A stretch of 64,000 nt of DNA from Eonycteris spelaea. Its lineage: Eukaryota > Chordata > Mammalia > Chiroptera > Pteropodidae. This document shows positions 1-10,065 of this stretch, in pieces. The notes under the pieces are model-generated. The model did no database searches and was not told where the DNA came from. It saw only the letters and a program-made list of their open reading frames with translations. The stretch covers positions 1,922,001-1,986,000 of the forward strand of contig PUFA01000181.1 in NCBI GenBank assembly GCA_003508835.1, given 5' to 3'. The translations under genes and the position numbers were made by a program. Position 1 is the first letter of the stretch, and every line of letters starts with the position of its first letter.

Positions 1-1525
1 TTTTAATTAGAGGCCACAGGTGTGTGAGAGGGAGGCTTGGGGATAACTTGGAAGGTAGAACAGAGAATTACAGGTGGATGGGCCAAACTACTACTGAGCC
101 TGTTACATCAGACGGCATTGAGTCTGGCATTATTGAGGGTCAGCTTTGATGTGCAGTGTAACAAGTATAAAAACAGAATAGATATTCAGCTGGTTTGGGG
201 AGAGTACCTACCTTCATTCTCTTCTGCTACCCAGTATACTTAGTGGCTGTTTATGAAAATGGAAGACATGCGATGTTGACTTGAGAATATTCCAGATCTG
301 TTATCTGAAAAACAGCTCAAATTCCTCTCTCCCCTCAGAACACTACCATATTAAAATCTCCGAGCAGTAGAAGAACTTGATGAATTTTGTGTGGATGCAG
401 GATTTCCCAAAACTCATTCGGCAGTCCTGTCTGTTCCACGCTCCTCTTCATGCAATGCCTGGAAACATCATACAGAACACAGTATGGAGAAGGCTGCTCT
501 TAGATATAATCTGGACTTCAGAAACCTGATCCACGATTGGTTTAGCTGTAAAGTGAGGATGCTGTCATTGTGGTCATTACTGCCACCAGGGTTAGTTTGG
601 GTTCTCTGTCTTCAGGGAAGGGTGTTTATGCCAAGTATCTCAGGTAGCCTTTTGAAATAAGGATTTCTTCTCTGCCTACAATTAATTTTCAAAGATAAAA
701 GCTTTCTCTGGTTTCTCTTTATATAAGTCAATTCTCCTGGGCTTTGCCAAACTATGCAAGTCCCCACCCTCGAAAGGTCTGATTCTTGAAGGGTGGGAAG
801 TAAAGGTTTGGATTCTCCCACTACCTCCCCCTCCCTTAAAGAAATACGACCTCATGGGTGAGTCTGTGTTACTGATGGGAATGTGTTGAGTCAGAGCAGG
901 AAAAAAGGCTGAAAATCGCCACATCGCACAGAAACACTTTATAGCCCTTAGCTTGCAGTAGAAAGAGACCATTGGGAAAAGTTTTATGAACCTTTTCTGA
1001 TTTGTTGTGTCCCTTCCTTTCGTCCCTGGTGGCTATGGGATATTATAAAAGCAGAGCCAGTTGTGAATAGGTTGGAAGGCAGAAGTCACAGGCTGCCCAC
1101 AGGTGTCTTTCTCCTCCGATGATCGCTGCACACAGCCTGTTCCGCAGCCTGTCCCCAGGCTTCGCGGGGCTTCCAGGATAACTGTTAAATCAGCAGATGT
1201 TCTTAGGCATGTACTGACAGAGTTTGGGCTAATTCAGTCTGATTATTAAAATTCTTGGCAGGAATTCTACATGAATCACCTCCAAAAAAATTTACATTAA
1301 AGTTAATGCTGCACGTCTGACTTCAGCCCACAAAACTGAGAAAACTCAGAGTTCTGAGTTTGCAACTGTGGCCTTAACTCCTCCTTGTCCACAGACCAGT
1401 GACTTTTTCCCACAAACAAAGGAACATGAATTTTTGATAAGAACCTGTATGTGGGGGTTGAGTCAGGGCTCTGCAGGGGTCACTCCAGGAGGGCGTTACT
1501 CTGATCTTTGAATAGAGACAAGCTG
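1..1525. other. Unassigned intron sequence
   Basis: No repeat or gene recognised. A TATTATAAAAGC motif at about 1043 is followed by a short GC-richer stretch (1090-1180), but no start-site evidence accompanies it. Confidence 0.5.
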
Positions 1526-1529
1526 TCAG

Positions 1530-1715
1530 GCCCTCTGTCTGTGGAGTTAGGCAACCTGGGTTCAAATTCCACCAAGCCACTTATGGGTTGGATGACTTCC
1601 TGCAGGTTCCTTAGCCTCTGAACCTTGGTGTTCCATCTGGAAAATGGGGATAATAGTAGTACCTCCACGAGTTGTCATGTTGTACTGAATGAGCTAATGC
1701 ATATAGAATCTGTGA
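1530..1715 (+). mobile_element. MIR SINE
   Basis: CAACCTGGGTTCAAATTCCA, CTTCCTGCAGGTTCC and AAATGGGGATAATAGTAGTA are MIR sense phrases. Confidence 0.85.
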
Positions 1716-2584
1716 GAGGATGGGAGGGGCAAACACCCGGATCTGTGAGCTGCTTTCGTGGCTGCTGTTCTTGTGATCCTCCCTTGTGCTGAGAGCTGTT
1801 TTGGGTAGCAGCACCGTATGTTAAGATGATAGAAGAGCACAAGCATACAGTGGTGCTTATCTTTGCAGTCACTTCTCTTCCCCCTCCGCGCTTCTTTGTA
1901 AACAGTTTCAGGGGAAAGAAAACTAGTCCTGGAAAGCCTGTGGCATTGCCACTGAATGACACCTGACTTTAAATAGCTTTCTCTGCTCTCCCTTTTGGGG
2001 GCAGGGCAGGGTAAGACAGCCCAGTGAGACAGCATCTTTTCTTGTGCCACCTTTGTTCGTCGCTGCTGTCTCCCTATTCAGCCTGGCCCGTCTCTATATA
2101 GATAGGTGTGCTTAGGACCTTCACTATGATTTTCCAGGTTCAGAAAGACGTTCTGATGCCAACTGCGTGAATTGTCGTGGATATTGGAGGTTGATACTGG
2201 AAGTTAAATTTTTTTTCTATTACCTTTACAGTCTCTAAAAATGTTATAGCACTAACGTTGATTTCTGTCTGGGATAGATGATAGATATTTGTTCTTTGTA
2301 TGTGTGGAAACAGTGCATAATAGATGAGATGGGTGAGATGTCGGTGGACAGCAGTAATACTTTCCCTTGGTTTCAGGTTCAATCTTGACTCACCAGCTGG
2401 AGCAAACACCCTGGGGGTATTTTTGGGAGATGACCCTGAAAGCCTGGAAATGCTAGCTGGTTTTGCTGTCCAGCTGACCAACAGATGGAGCTGCATTAGG
2501 CCATGTTTAAACAGCAAGTTGAGGGGAACTTTCCTGATGAGTGTTTACAGGACAAGTTCCAGTCAATTCAGATTTAGCTAACAT
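1716..2584. other. Unassigned intron sequence
   Basis: Nothing recognised. Pyrimidine-rich stretches only. Confidence 0.5.
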
Positions 2585-2775
2585 TTTTTGGGTTCCTTGC
2601 CAGGCATTGTGCTGATTCTAACCGATAAAGTGTTCTTTAATCCTGTTACTTTTGTCTGAGGTAAGTACATGAAGAAGCTGAGGTCAAAGCAGATAAGTAC
2701 TGGAGTCACACTGAGTTGGGGGAGAGCTGGGGGTACAACCAGGTCTCCTTTTTCACAGGCTAAGGTTCTTCCCTG
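2585..2775 (-). mobile_element. MIR SINE
   Basis: GCCAGGCATTGTGCTGATTC, GAAGCTGAGGTCAAAGCAG and TACAACCAGGTCTCC are reversed MIR phrases. A further MIR-like scrap may lie at 2820-2960. Confidence 0.7.
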
Positions 2776-3362
2776 GCGTAAAGTGCAGAAAGGGAAGTAT
2801 CCCTTGCATAAATGGGTAAGTGTCCCCTTCTGAGGCAGATACTGTTATCCCATTCAACTTAGTGTGCCCCTTCCCCCCAGTCCTCAAATTTGGAGAGGCA
2901 AAGTGGGCACAAATGAGACTGTAGATCTGTCTAAAGTCTATGCTTGTCCCTCAGAACCACCTGCCTCTCAGAAGATGCTTCCAGCCCAACAGATTGGGTC
3001 ATTTTTAACATCCATGCAGAACAATCCTGAGCTTTTAAATATTTCAAACATTCCTTTCCTTGAAAAGAAAAAAGGCAGAAAATTTTGGCCCTCTTCTTTG
3101 CAGGCGTTAGCTTTTGAGTGATTTTTGGCCTTGCTAATAAAGTGCTAAAGTTTAAGCCCAGTCCCAGTGGGAAGAATGTGAAAAATTAATGTCACTCATT
3201 TTTCTTCTTGAGCTAGTGGATCCCTTTTGCCTGTAAATAAACTCACCACCTCCCTCTTCCCACCCAGGGAGGATCTGAAACACTAACCACAGTTTGCCAA
3301 CGGCCTTCTGGGGGAAAGAGATTTCCTCCTGACAGTTCTACCTGACCTGTGCCTGTCTGTTT

Positions 3363-3500
3363 CTACAAGAGGCAGTGATATGGGGTGGGGAAAAGCCTGA
3401 GTTTTGGAGCCAGACTCCTGGTTTAATTTACTGGCTTTGTGACTTGGGCAAGTCACCTTTTCTAAGTCTCAGTTTCCTCGGCTATAAAATGTCTGTCTCT
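3363..3500 (+). mobile_element. MIR SINE
   Basis: TTTTGGAGCCAGACTCCTGG, GTGACTTGGGCAAGTCACC and CTCAGTTTCCTCGGC follow MIR. Confidence 0.85.
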
Positions 3501-3744
3501 CCACAAGCATTTTGGCTATATCTTTAGTAAAATATTAATGTTAAAAATATAGCTTGAGGAAAGTCATTTAACAAAAACGCTCTGATTTTATGTCTGCAAA
3601 ATTTATAAATTGGGCATGATCCTCCCTTCAAGAAGCTTACTGTCGTGTCGGCCAGGAAAGAACCTCTATACCTAAATCTCCATGATGGAGAATGAATAAA
3701 GCAGACGAGTCCCTCAAGGAGCTAAGTCTCCTTGGAGAGAGAGG

Positions 3745-3935
3745 CCAGCTATGTTTTCTTTATAGCTTTTATTAATACCATTTTTTCTTTTATTATTTAC
3801 TGTCGACTCCTCTGAAACTAGAATATAAACCCATGAGAGCAGGAATCCATGTGCTTGTTCATGATCATGTTTCCTGTGCCCAGCATCTCAGTATTCATTG
3901 AATTTAATTAATAGGTAGATGAATTATTAAAGGAA
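3745..3935 (+). mobile_element. L2 3' end
   Basis: ACTAGAATATAAACCCATGA, GAGCAGGAATCCATG and GTGCCCAGCATCTCAG are typical of the L2 3' end. Confidence 0.7.
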
Positions 3936-4197
3936 GTAAGGAGACAATTATAATACCGTAACATAGGTGCTAGAAGAAAAGCTAGCACAAAGAGGAGGAA
4001 TCCCACCCCTGCCCTTTTTTGCCAGGGTAGAAGGCTGGGTGGGGAGTATCAGAGTAGTATTCCAGAGAGGATGACATCCAGTTTGGTTCCTGACAGCAGA
4101 GTGGGAGTTAGGAGATTAAAAATGGGACCAGAAGTATTGCAGTTGTGGAAAGTGAAGGGGAATTTGTTCCAAATTGTACAGTGCACAAGACTAAGAT

Positions 4198-4320
4198 AGT
4201 CATTATCAACAGGGGGCAATTTTGCCCCTAAGGGGATATTGTCACAACTAGGGAAAGTGCTCTAAACAACCTACAATGCACAGGGAGGGCCCCCACCTCA
4301 AAGAAACCCTGAGCTAGGGA
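4198..4320 (+). mobile_element. MER20 fragment
   Basis: GGCAATTTTGCCCCTAAGGG, TTGTCACAACTAGG and CCTACAATGCACAGGGAGGG match MER20 with internal deletions. Confidence 0.75.
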
Positions 4321-6711
4321 AAGAACCACGGAGGAGGCCTGGGGTAGGGGCTAAAGTAGGAACGAAGATGAATGGCCAGAGGGAAGAAATGAGTAGCAAT
4401 GGGCGGGTAGTTATTTGAAAATTCAGTATTCTTTCACCAGGTCAATACATGGAGAGCTTGTAGGCATACAATGTCAAGTCATCCTTAAATAATCTCGAAC
4501 CAGTAATTCATTGAACACCGAGTAGAAGAGCACCCTGTGTTGAGAAAGTCTTTGCTGATCACCCTGGGACCAGGCAGTATGAAGCTAATAGGTTATGCTG
4601 TCTGTAATTGCTCCATTTCCTTTCAATAATAGCAGATCATGCAGGATGCCAATGAGGCTGCTGAGCATTTTCCTTCTCTTATTAAATTTAAGCAACTGCC
4701 TTTCTATATCTGACTGATGGGATAAAAATGCATCTGACCCTGGAAGGTGCTTTCAGAAAGAAATCGAGTTTCCTTTTTTTCTCTCGGCCACAGGACCCAT
4801 CTTGCTAATTGATTGCCCCCTAAGCAGTGTTGGGCAGCCCACGGTGGCTTTGTTTCCAGTATACTGCAGCATCAATTCTTACCCAACTGCCTTTCCCATC
4901 CAGGGCATCAAGAGCGGAATAGCCCTTACCCCCGCCTCCCTTTCCCAAAGGCGGATCATTCAGGTTCTGCAGTGAGCCTGGCTTGGGCTTGCCCAGGACC
5001 TGCCAGGAGCTGAAGGTTGTTTTCTTTTTCCCACAGGAAATAATTTTCCTGGGCACGGCAGCCCTGGGTTGCCAATCCCTTGCTTTTACGAAAACTCACG
5101 CGTGTGTGACAGTGGCACTATTGTTGGGTATGCTGGAGTTTCCATTACAGATCCTGTGTTTCTCTGCTTCAGCAGTTTTTCTATGAGAGGCATAATTTAA
5201 ATAGTAAGGTAAAAGAAGGGACGGGTTTAAAAAAAGAGAGAGGGAATGTTCTCTGTGATAGGAGGCAACCTAGAAGCGGGGTGAGTTGTTGAGTGAGCAC
5301 ATGCGAGTGGTTGAGCCTTGGTCAGTTTCCATGACCAGGGCTCCTTGGTCTTTTTTATCGTCTCAGAAATACGGAGAGGTTGACGTGTCTGTTGGTAGAG
5401 GGTTTGAGGAAGTTTTGAACTGGATCAGGAATAGCTCTCTCTATAAAATCAAATGTCAGTTCTACAGAAATTTCCCTGGGCTAGGATTAATGAGATGAGA
5501 AGTGGAGGGACTAGATAGCTCAATAAATGTTTAGATTTAATTAAAAGTGAAGTCAAAATGCAAGTAAACATAATAGCTGAAACTATCTGGTAAGCATGAG
5601 CTGTGTGCCAGGTACTAGGTTAAGTGCTAGATACATGCTAGATACATGTTCTCCTTAATCCTCCCAGCAACCCTATGAGGCATAGGAAAAATTCTTAAGG
5701 CCCATTTTACCAAGGTTTCAACCTTGGAAGAAATCGACGACATAGAGAACAGTTAATGATATTGGGAGAGATTAGGTCTTTTTGAGCTGAAAGTATTATT
5801 TCAGCAACTTTAGAATGGTGTTTAATTGTCCCCACACCTAGCTTTGTTATCATGGTAGCCCATCCCAGAGTGTTTCTCCTGATTCATGTATTATCATCTC
5901 TAATTTTTCTGCCTCTTTGGGGAGGCTCCTCCTTTTTCCTTTAGAGACCATGCACTATAAAGGGAAAGAGAGTGAAAAGAAAGGAGGAAAGAGGAAGCAA
6001 ATCAGGCCACAGGCCACAGAGAGAGCCAGGACTCAAGGGAAACCTCTGCAGTGACCTTTGGGTGGCAGGGGTGGCCCTGGGTTTGCCCACCTTTCAGATG
6101 GGTGCGTGCACCACTGTCTGCCAATGGAATTAAACTTTATATGCTCACATCTCAATTGTGAATTCTGATGGAAGGGAGTGTGTTAGCACAGGTCATACAA
6201 AGCAGGGGATAGTATACGTGGGCCCCTCTCTCCATCATAACTCAGAGCCCGTAGACAGATCAAAACACAAGAAGCAGAGCTGTAAAAGCCACCACCAGAA
6301 GGTCTCCCAGGTTGGGGTGGCGGGTTTCAGGCTCCTGGAAGCCTAAGCTTTCCATGGGCTATCTGTAGCCCAGGGTTCTGGGCTATAGAGATAATTCTTG
6401 TCAAAGTAAAAATCAAGGAGGGCGTTCTTACCAGGGACTGGATATAGTGGCCAAGACGCTGTTTTTGAGGCCAAGACGGGAGGATTGGGTCCCTCTGTCC
6501 AGCCTCTGCCTAGATTTTCTTAAGAAACAGTGTTCTAACTTTCTCTCATAGTAAGGTTGTCCTCTAGCGGAGTCCCCACAATCCATGTACACTCAGAAAA
6601 CTCACCTTTTCCACCGTCCACCCAGAAGTATGACCTGTACAACTGGACTGATCAACTTGAGAAAGCAGTGAGAGCATTTTGTTGCCAGGGACTTGGCATA
6701 CCCCCTACAGC
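4321..6711. other. Intron sequence, mostly unassigned
   Basis: Apart from the MIR at 5585-5760 nothing was recognised. The part around 4321-4400 may be a reversed L2 remnant continuing the sequence left of the MER20 fragment. Confidence 0.45.
5585..5760 (-). mobile_element. MIR SINE
   Basis: TGTGTGCCAGGTACTAGG, CCTTAATCCTCCCAGCAACC and CTATGAGGCATAGG are reversed MIR. A GCTAGATACAT duplication lies inside. Confidence 0.8.
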
Positions 6712-6769
6712 AGTGGTTCTCAACCGGAACAGTTTTGCCCTATAAGGACATATGACAATGTCTGGAGAC
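6712..6769 (+). mobile_element. MER20 (hAT-Charlie), left piece of a split copy
   Basis: Starts with the intact terminus CAGTGGTTCTCAACC and runs to TGTCTGGAGAC, where an L1 tail has been inserted. Confidence 0.85.
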
Positions 6770-7087
6770 TTTTTTTTTTTTTTCAATTAATAAACTTTAT
6801 TTTTTAGAGCAGTTGTAGGTTTACAGAAAAACTGAGCAAAAGTACAGTTTCCTTATGTCATCTCCTGTGCCCCTAGTTTCCCTTATCATTAACATCTTGC
6901 ATTGATGGAGTACATTTATTACAATTGATGAGCCATATTGACATGTTACTATTAACTGAGGTCCACAGTTCACATTAGGGTTCATTTTGTGTTGTGCGTT
7001 CTGTGAGTTTTGACAAATGCATGATGACATGTATCCACCATTAGTATCATATGAAAAGTTTCACCTCCCTAAAAATCTCCTGTGGCT
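6770..7087 (-). mobile_element. 5'-truncated L1 3' end inserted in MER20
   Basis: Begins with the T run of a reversed A tail, then AACTTTATTTTTTAGAGCAG and further L1 3' UTR sequence (ATGTATCCACCATTAG, CCTAAAAATCTCCTGTG). TCTGGAGAC is present on both sides (6761-6769 and 7088-7096), the target-site duplication. Confidence 0.85.
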
Positions 7088-7165
7088 TCTGGAGACATTT
7101 TTGATTGTCACAACTAGGCAGGTGTTACTGGCATCTAATGGGTAGGCCAGATATTCCTATTATAA
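7088..7165 (+). mobile_element. MER20, middle piece
   Basis: MER20 resumes with GGAGACATTTTTGATTGTCA and ACTGGCATCTAATGGGTAGG, up to the insertion of a MER1-type element. Confidence 0.8.
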
Positions 7166-7350
7166 CAGCAGCACCAGAGACCGGTGTTTCTGTGAGAATT
7201 TAATGCCTGATGATCTGAGGTGGAGCTGAAGTGGTGATGCTAGCGCTGGGGAGCGGCTGCAAATACAGAAGAAGCTTGGCTCGCTGGCTGGCCCACCACT
7301 CACCTCCTGCTGTGTGGCCTGGTCTGTGGCCCGGGGCTTGGGGACTCTTA
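7166..7350 (-). mobile_element. MER1-type hAT-Charlie element inserted in MER20
   Basis: Carries AATGCCTGATGATCTGAGG, GGAGCGGCTGCAAATACAG, CACTCACCTCCTGCTGTG and ends GGCTTGGGGACTCTTA. It is the same short subtype as the copy at 8848-9073 but in the opposite orientation and lacking part of one end. Orientation is given relative to that copy. Confidence 0.75.
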
Positions 7351-7400
7351 CTGTAGTGCACAAGACAGTGCCCCAACAAAATGTCACAGCAGTACAGACA
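7351..7400 (+). mobile_element. MER20, right piece
   Basis: GTAGTGCACAAGACAGTGCC and CCAACAAAATGTCACAG resume MER20 beyond the MER1-type insertion; the far terminus is not clear. Confidence 0.6.
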
Positions 7401-7477
7401 CTAATGCAGGCGTGATGGGGCTGGGTGGGAGTCATGAGGCTCCAGTGCTGGAAAGGAATGGTGTTTGGATGCTGGGG

Positions 7478-7491
7478 TGGGGGGGGGGGGA
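7478..7491 (+). repeat. G-run
   Basis: A short homopolymer G tract next to GGGGTG. Confidence 0.9.
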
Positions 7492-7739
7492 CTGACCATG
7501 CATGTCAGGAAAGAGGACATCTGGGAGGATTTGGAAAGTGCTGAGAAAAAAAGAACTGTAACTTGCAGGCAGCATTCTAGCCATAATCCTACATTCTTTT
7601 AACTCTCACCCTCTTAAATTCAAACCCTGAGGTCTGAGACCAATTAAAATGCCAAAAATTATAATTATCGGGTTGTGCATGGTGGGGTTAACTTGGTTAC
7701 TCTCAAATTATAAGCAGTCTCTGATCCATCCAGAACTAA

Positions 7740-7850
7740 AAGCCCAAGTCTTGGGTTCAGGCCCTCTGTGTTTAGGCAACATAGTTATTTCCTCACTGCC
7801 TCGGTTTCCTTTTCTGGAAAGGAAAGCAGCTGTCCTTGTCTTGACTTAGA
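7740..7850 (+). mobile_element. MIR fragment
   Basis: TCTTGGGTTCAGGCCC and CACTGCCTCGGTTTCC resemble MIR; short and diverged. Confidence 0.5.
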
Positions 7851-8847
7851 GTGTCTTCATAAGCTGATATCTACAATGGACTTCTGTTAGCTTTTGAGAT
7901 GCCAGTGCTGTGTGGTGGGTAGCAGCACATACTGCTGAAGACCTAATCAGTTACAAAGTGCCCAAGAAGTAGCATTTTTATGGAAAGGGCTTATGGGAAT
8001 GCTGAGGTTTGTGGGTGGGGGTGGTACGCTACAAGACTAGAGATTCATAAGGTAGAAATACAAGCTTTGTAAAAGTCCGCAGCTCTTGCACATGGGAGCC
8101 CCGACTCGTGAAGTGGGTGGTGCAGCTTGCATCGGCTTCGCAGACCTCTTGTTGCTCCATAAATCTTGTCAAATGGGAGCAAGGAGTTCATTCCTGATCG
8201 ACATGGGAGGAGAATCCAAAAACCAAACTCACTCCCTTTTAGAATGTAAGTATAGATAAAGAGAAATATTGCTTTTCATAAATTAGCTCCCCCCTTCATC
8301 TTTCTGAAGTCATAAAACCTCACATGTCACCAGTAAAACAATCGTTTGAAAAATATCTTCCTTTATGTGTGCATCTTTGGGCTGGAGAGGGAAAAGCTTT
8401 GCAAAACAAAAAGGTTCCAACTGAGGCATGTAAAACAAGTTTTATTAAAACTTTAATTATCTCCCACCTGCTGGTACTTTGTGACGTTCAGAGGAAAAGG
8501 GCTAATTGAGACAGCATCTGATGTCTGAGAGTTGCTGAGTTCATTCCTCTTAAAAGGGATTTGTTCTTAATCAAGTGTATTTCATAATAAGTAGGTATAG
8601 ACACTGGGTTCACATTTGCCTTTTTGACACTGTTTAATTAAGATCCTTTACACATGAGGTGCTGGCTGTGTTGTTTTGAATTAAATGTTTTTGTGAGTTT
8701 GGACCTTGGGTTTGGGGCATTTTTCTTTAGGCTAACGGTAGGGATGTCGAACTGGCCAGGCTCCTTGTAAGTGGAGTACATTTTTTAAGGGCAAATCCAA
8801 GGAGAGTGAAAACAAACCATTCTTGTGCTTTGTTTCTTACTCTAGAG

Positions 8848-9073
8848 CAGAGACCCCCAGCCCCCGGGTTGCGGACTAGTATAGGTCCGTGGACTGTTAG
8901 GAACCAGGCTGCATAGCAGGAGGTGAGCAGCGGGCCAGCGAGCCAGGCTTCATCTGTTATTTGCAGCCGCTTCCCAGCGCTAACATCATCGCCTCAGCTC
9001 CACCTCAGATCATCAGGCATTATAGTCTCATAGGAGCACCGGTCCCTGGTGCCAAAAAGGTTAGGGACTGCTG
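8848..9073 (+). mobile_element. MER1-type hAT-Charlie element with 8-bp target-site duplication
   Basis: Bounded by CAGAGACCCCCAGCCCCCGG and TTAGGGACTGCTG, the imperfect inverted ends of MER1-type elements. CTCTAGAG (8840-8847) and CTGTAGAG (9074-9081) form the 8-bp duplication expected for hAT insertion, with one mismatch. No transposase is encoded; the element depended on an autonomous Charlie. Confidence 0.85.
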
Positions 9074-9279
9074 CTGTAGAGTACTAGAAGTATCCATGGG
9101 CTCTGAAGTATCCATAGTCTTAAACTTGAAACCCAGGGCTTCACCCCTGTTTTGTACTCTGCATCCTCCAAGGGTTACTCCATCTCTACCTTTCTATAGT
9201 CTCTTTTTTTACTTAAATTGCAGAATCACTCCAGGTATCAGGGCTCAGAGCTTTTCACATGCTGCAACAGCAGTAACTC

Positions 9280-9435
9280 CACCACTTATTAAGCCTTTAA
9301 CATGTGCAGGGAATTGGCTTAATGCTCTGCCTTGTCACTGAATCCTCCAAGAAGCCAAAGTTTCACACAGCTGGTGGGTGGTGGAGCTGAGATTAAAACC
9401 TGTTTCTTGTCGAGAATCACGCCTTGAACCACAGG
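9280..9435 (-). mobile_element. MIR SINE fragment
   Basis: TTTCACACAGCTGGTGGGTG and GGAGCTGAGATTAAAACC are reversed MIR. Confidence 0.75.
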
Positions 9436-9827
9436 CTATGGTGCTTTCTCTTTGTTCCCTAAAATTAGAAAAACTCCCAACTTTCTGGTTCTTTTTTTTT
9501 TTCTTCATTGTTTGTTTGTTTAGTGGAACAGTCAGTGTTTGTGTAAATTTCAGTGTAGCCAGAACGTCCTCTGATGTCCCAGCTGTGTTTTTTTCATTGT
9601 GAGAGGTAATAGCCTTTGTCTGAAGACCTCAGAGCTCCCTGGTTTTTTGAGGTTTTTAATCTTGCTGAACTTTCGCCTGCCCCGTTTTGGGATGTGGATA
9701 TTCTTTTCTTGTTTTTCCCCCATTAAAAGTTCCTTAAGCCCAGTCTTCTGTCCTTTTCTGCACCTACTGTGATACCCGCACTGCATCCTTGAGGGGTAGA
9801 ATGAACCCAGGTTAAGGGCAAAGGAAC

Positions 9828-10065
9828 ACTTACTGAGCACATACTATGTACTAGGTGCTTTCTGAACATGTGTGATCTCTTCTGGTTGTCCTAGCGACCT
9901 ATGTTATAGTTACACGCATCTATTCTACAAATGAGGGAACTGAGGCTTAGAGAGAGAGGGTCGGTATACTTGCTCTGGACTTCATGAGTAGTGGTTGGAA
10001 TAGAGCAAGGAACTGGGTTCAAACCCAGGCCTCCGTGACACCGAAGCCCAAGTTCTTTCTACTCT
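9828..10065 (-). mobile_element. MIR SINE, nearly full length
   Basis: CTTACTGAGCACATACTATG, CAAATGAGGGAACTGAGGCT and TGGGTTCAAACCCAGGCCTC run through the whole MIR in reverse. Confidence 0.88.

Larger units (their letters stand above)
7401..8839. other. Intron sequence, mostly unassigned
   Basis: A G-run and a short MIR piece lie near the left end. The block 8400-8700 is AT-rich with several TTTAATTA/TTTAATTAA cores, a CACCTG E-box (8465-8470) and TGACGT (8482-8487); no repeat family was recognised there. Confidence 0.45.

Noticed and set aside
1035..1180. TATA-like motif followed by GC-richer sequence as an alternative NXN promoter
   Set aside because: No initiator, CpG island or downstream donor with an open frame was found; a TATA-like match is expected by chance at this density.
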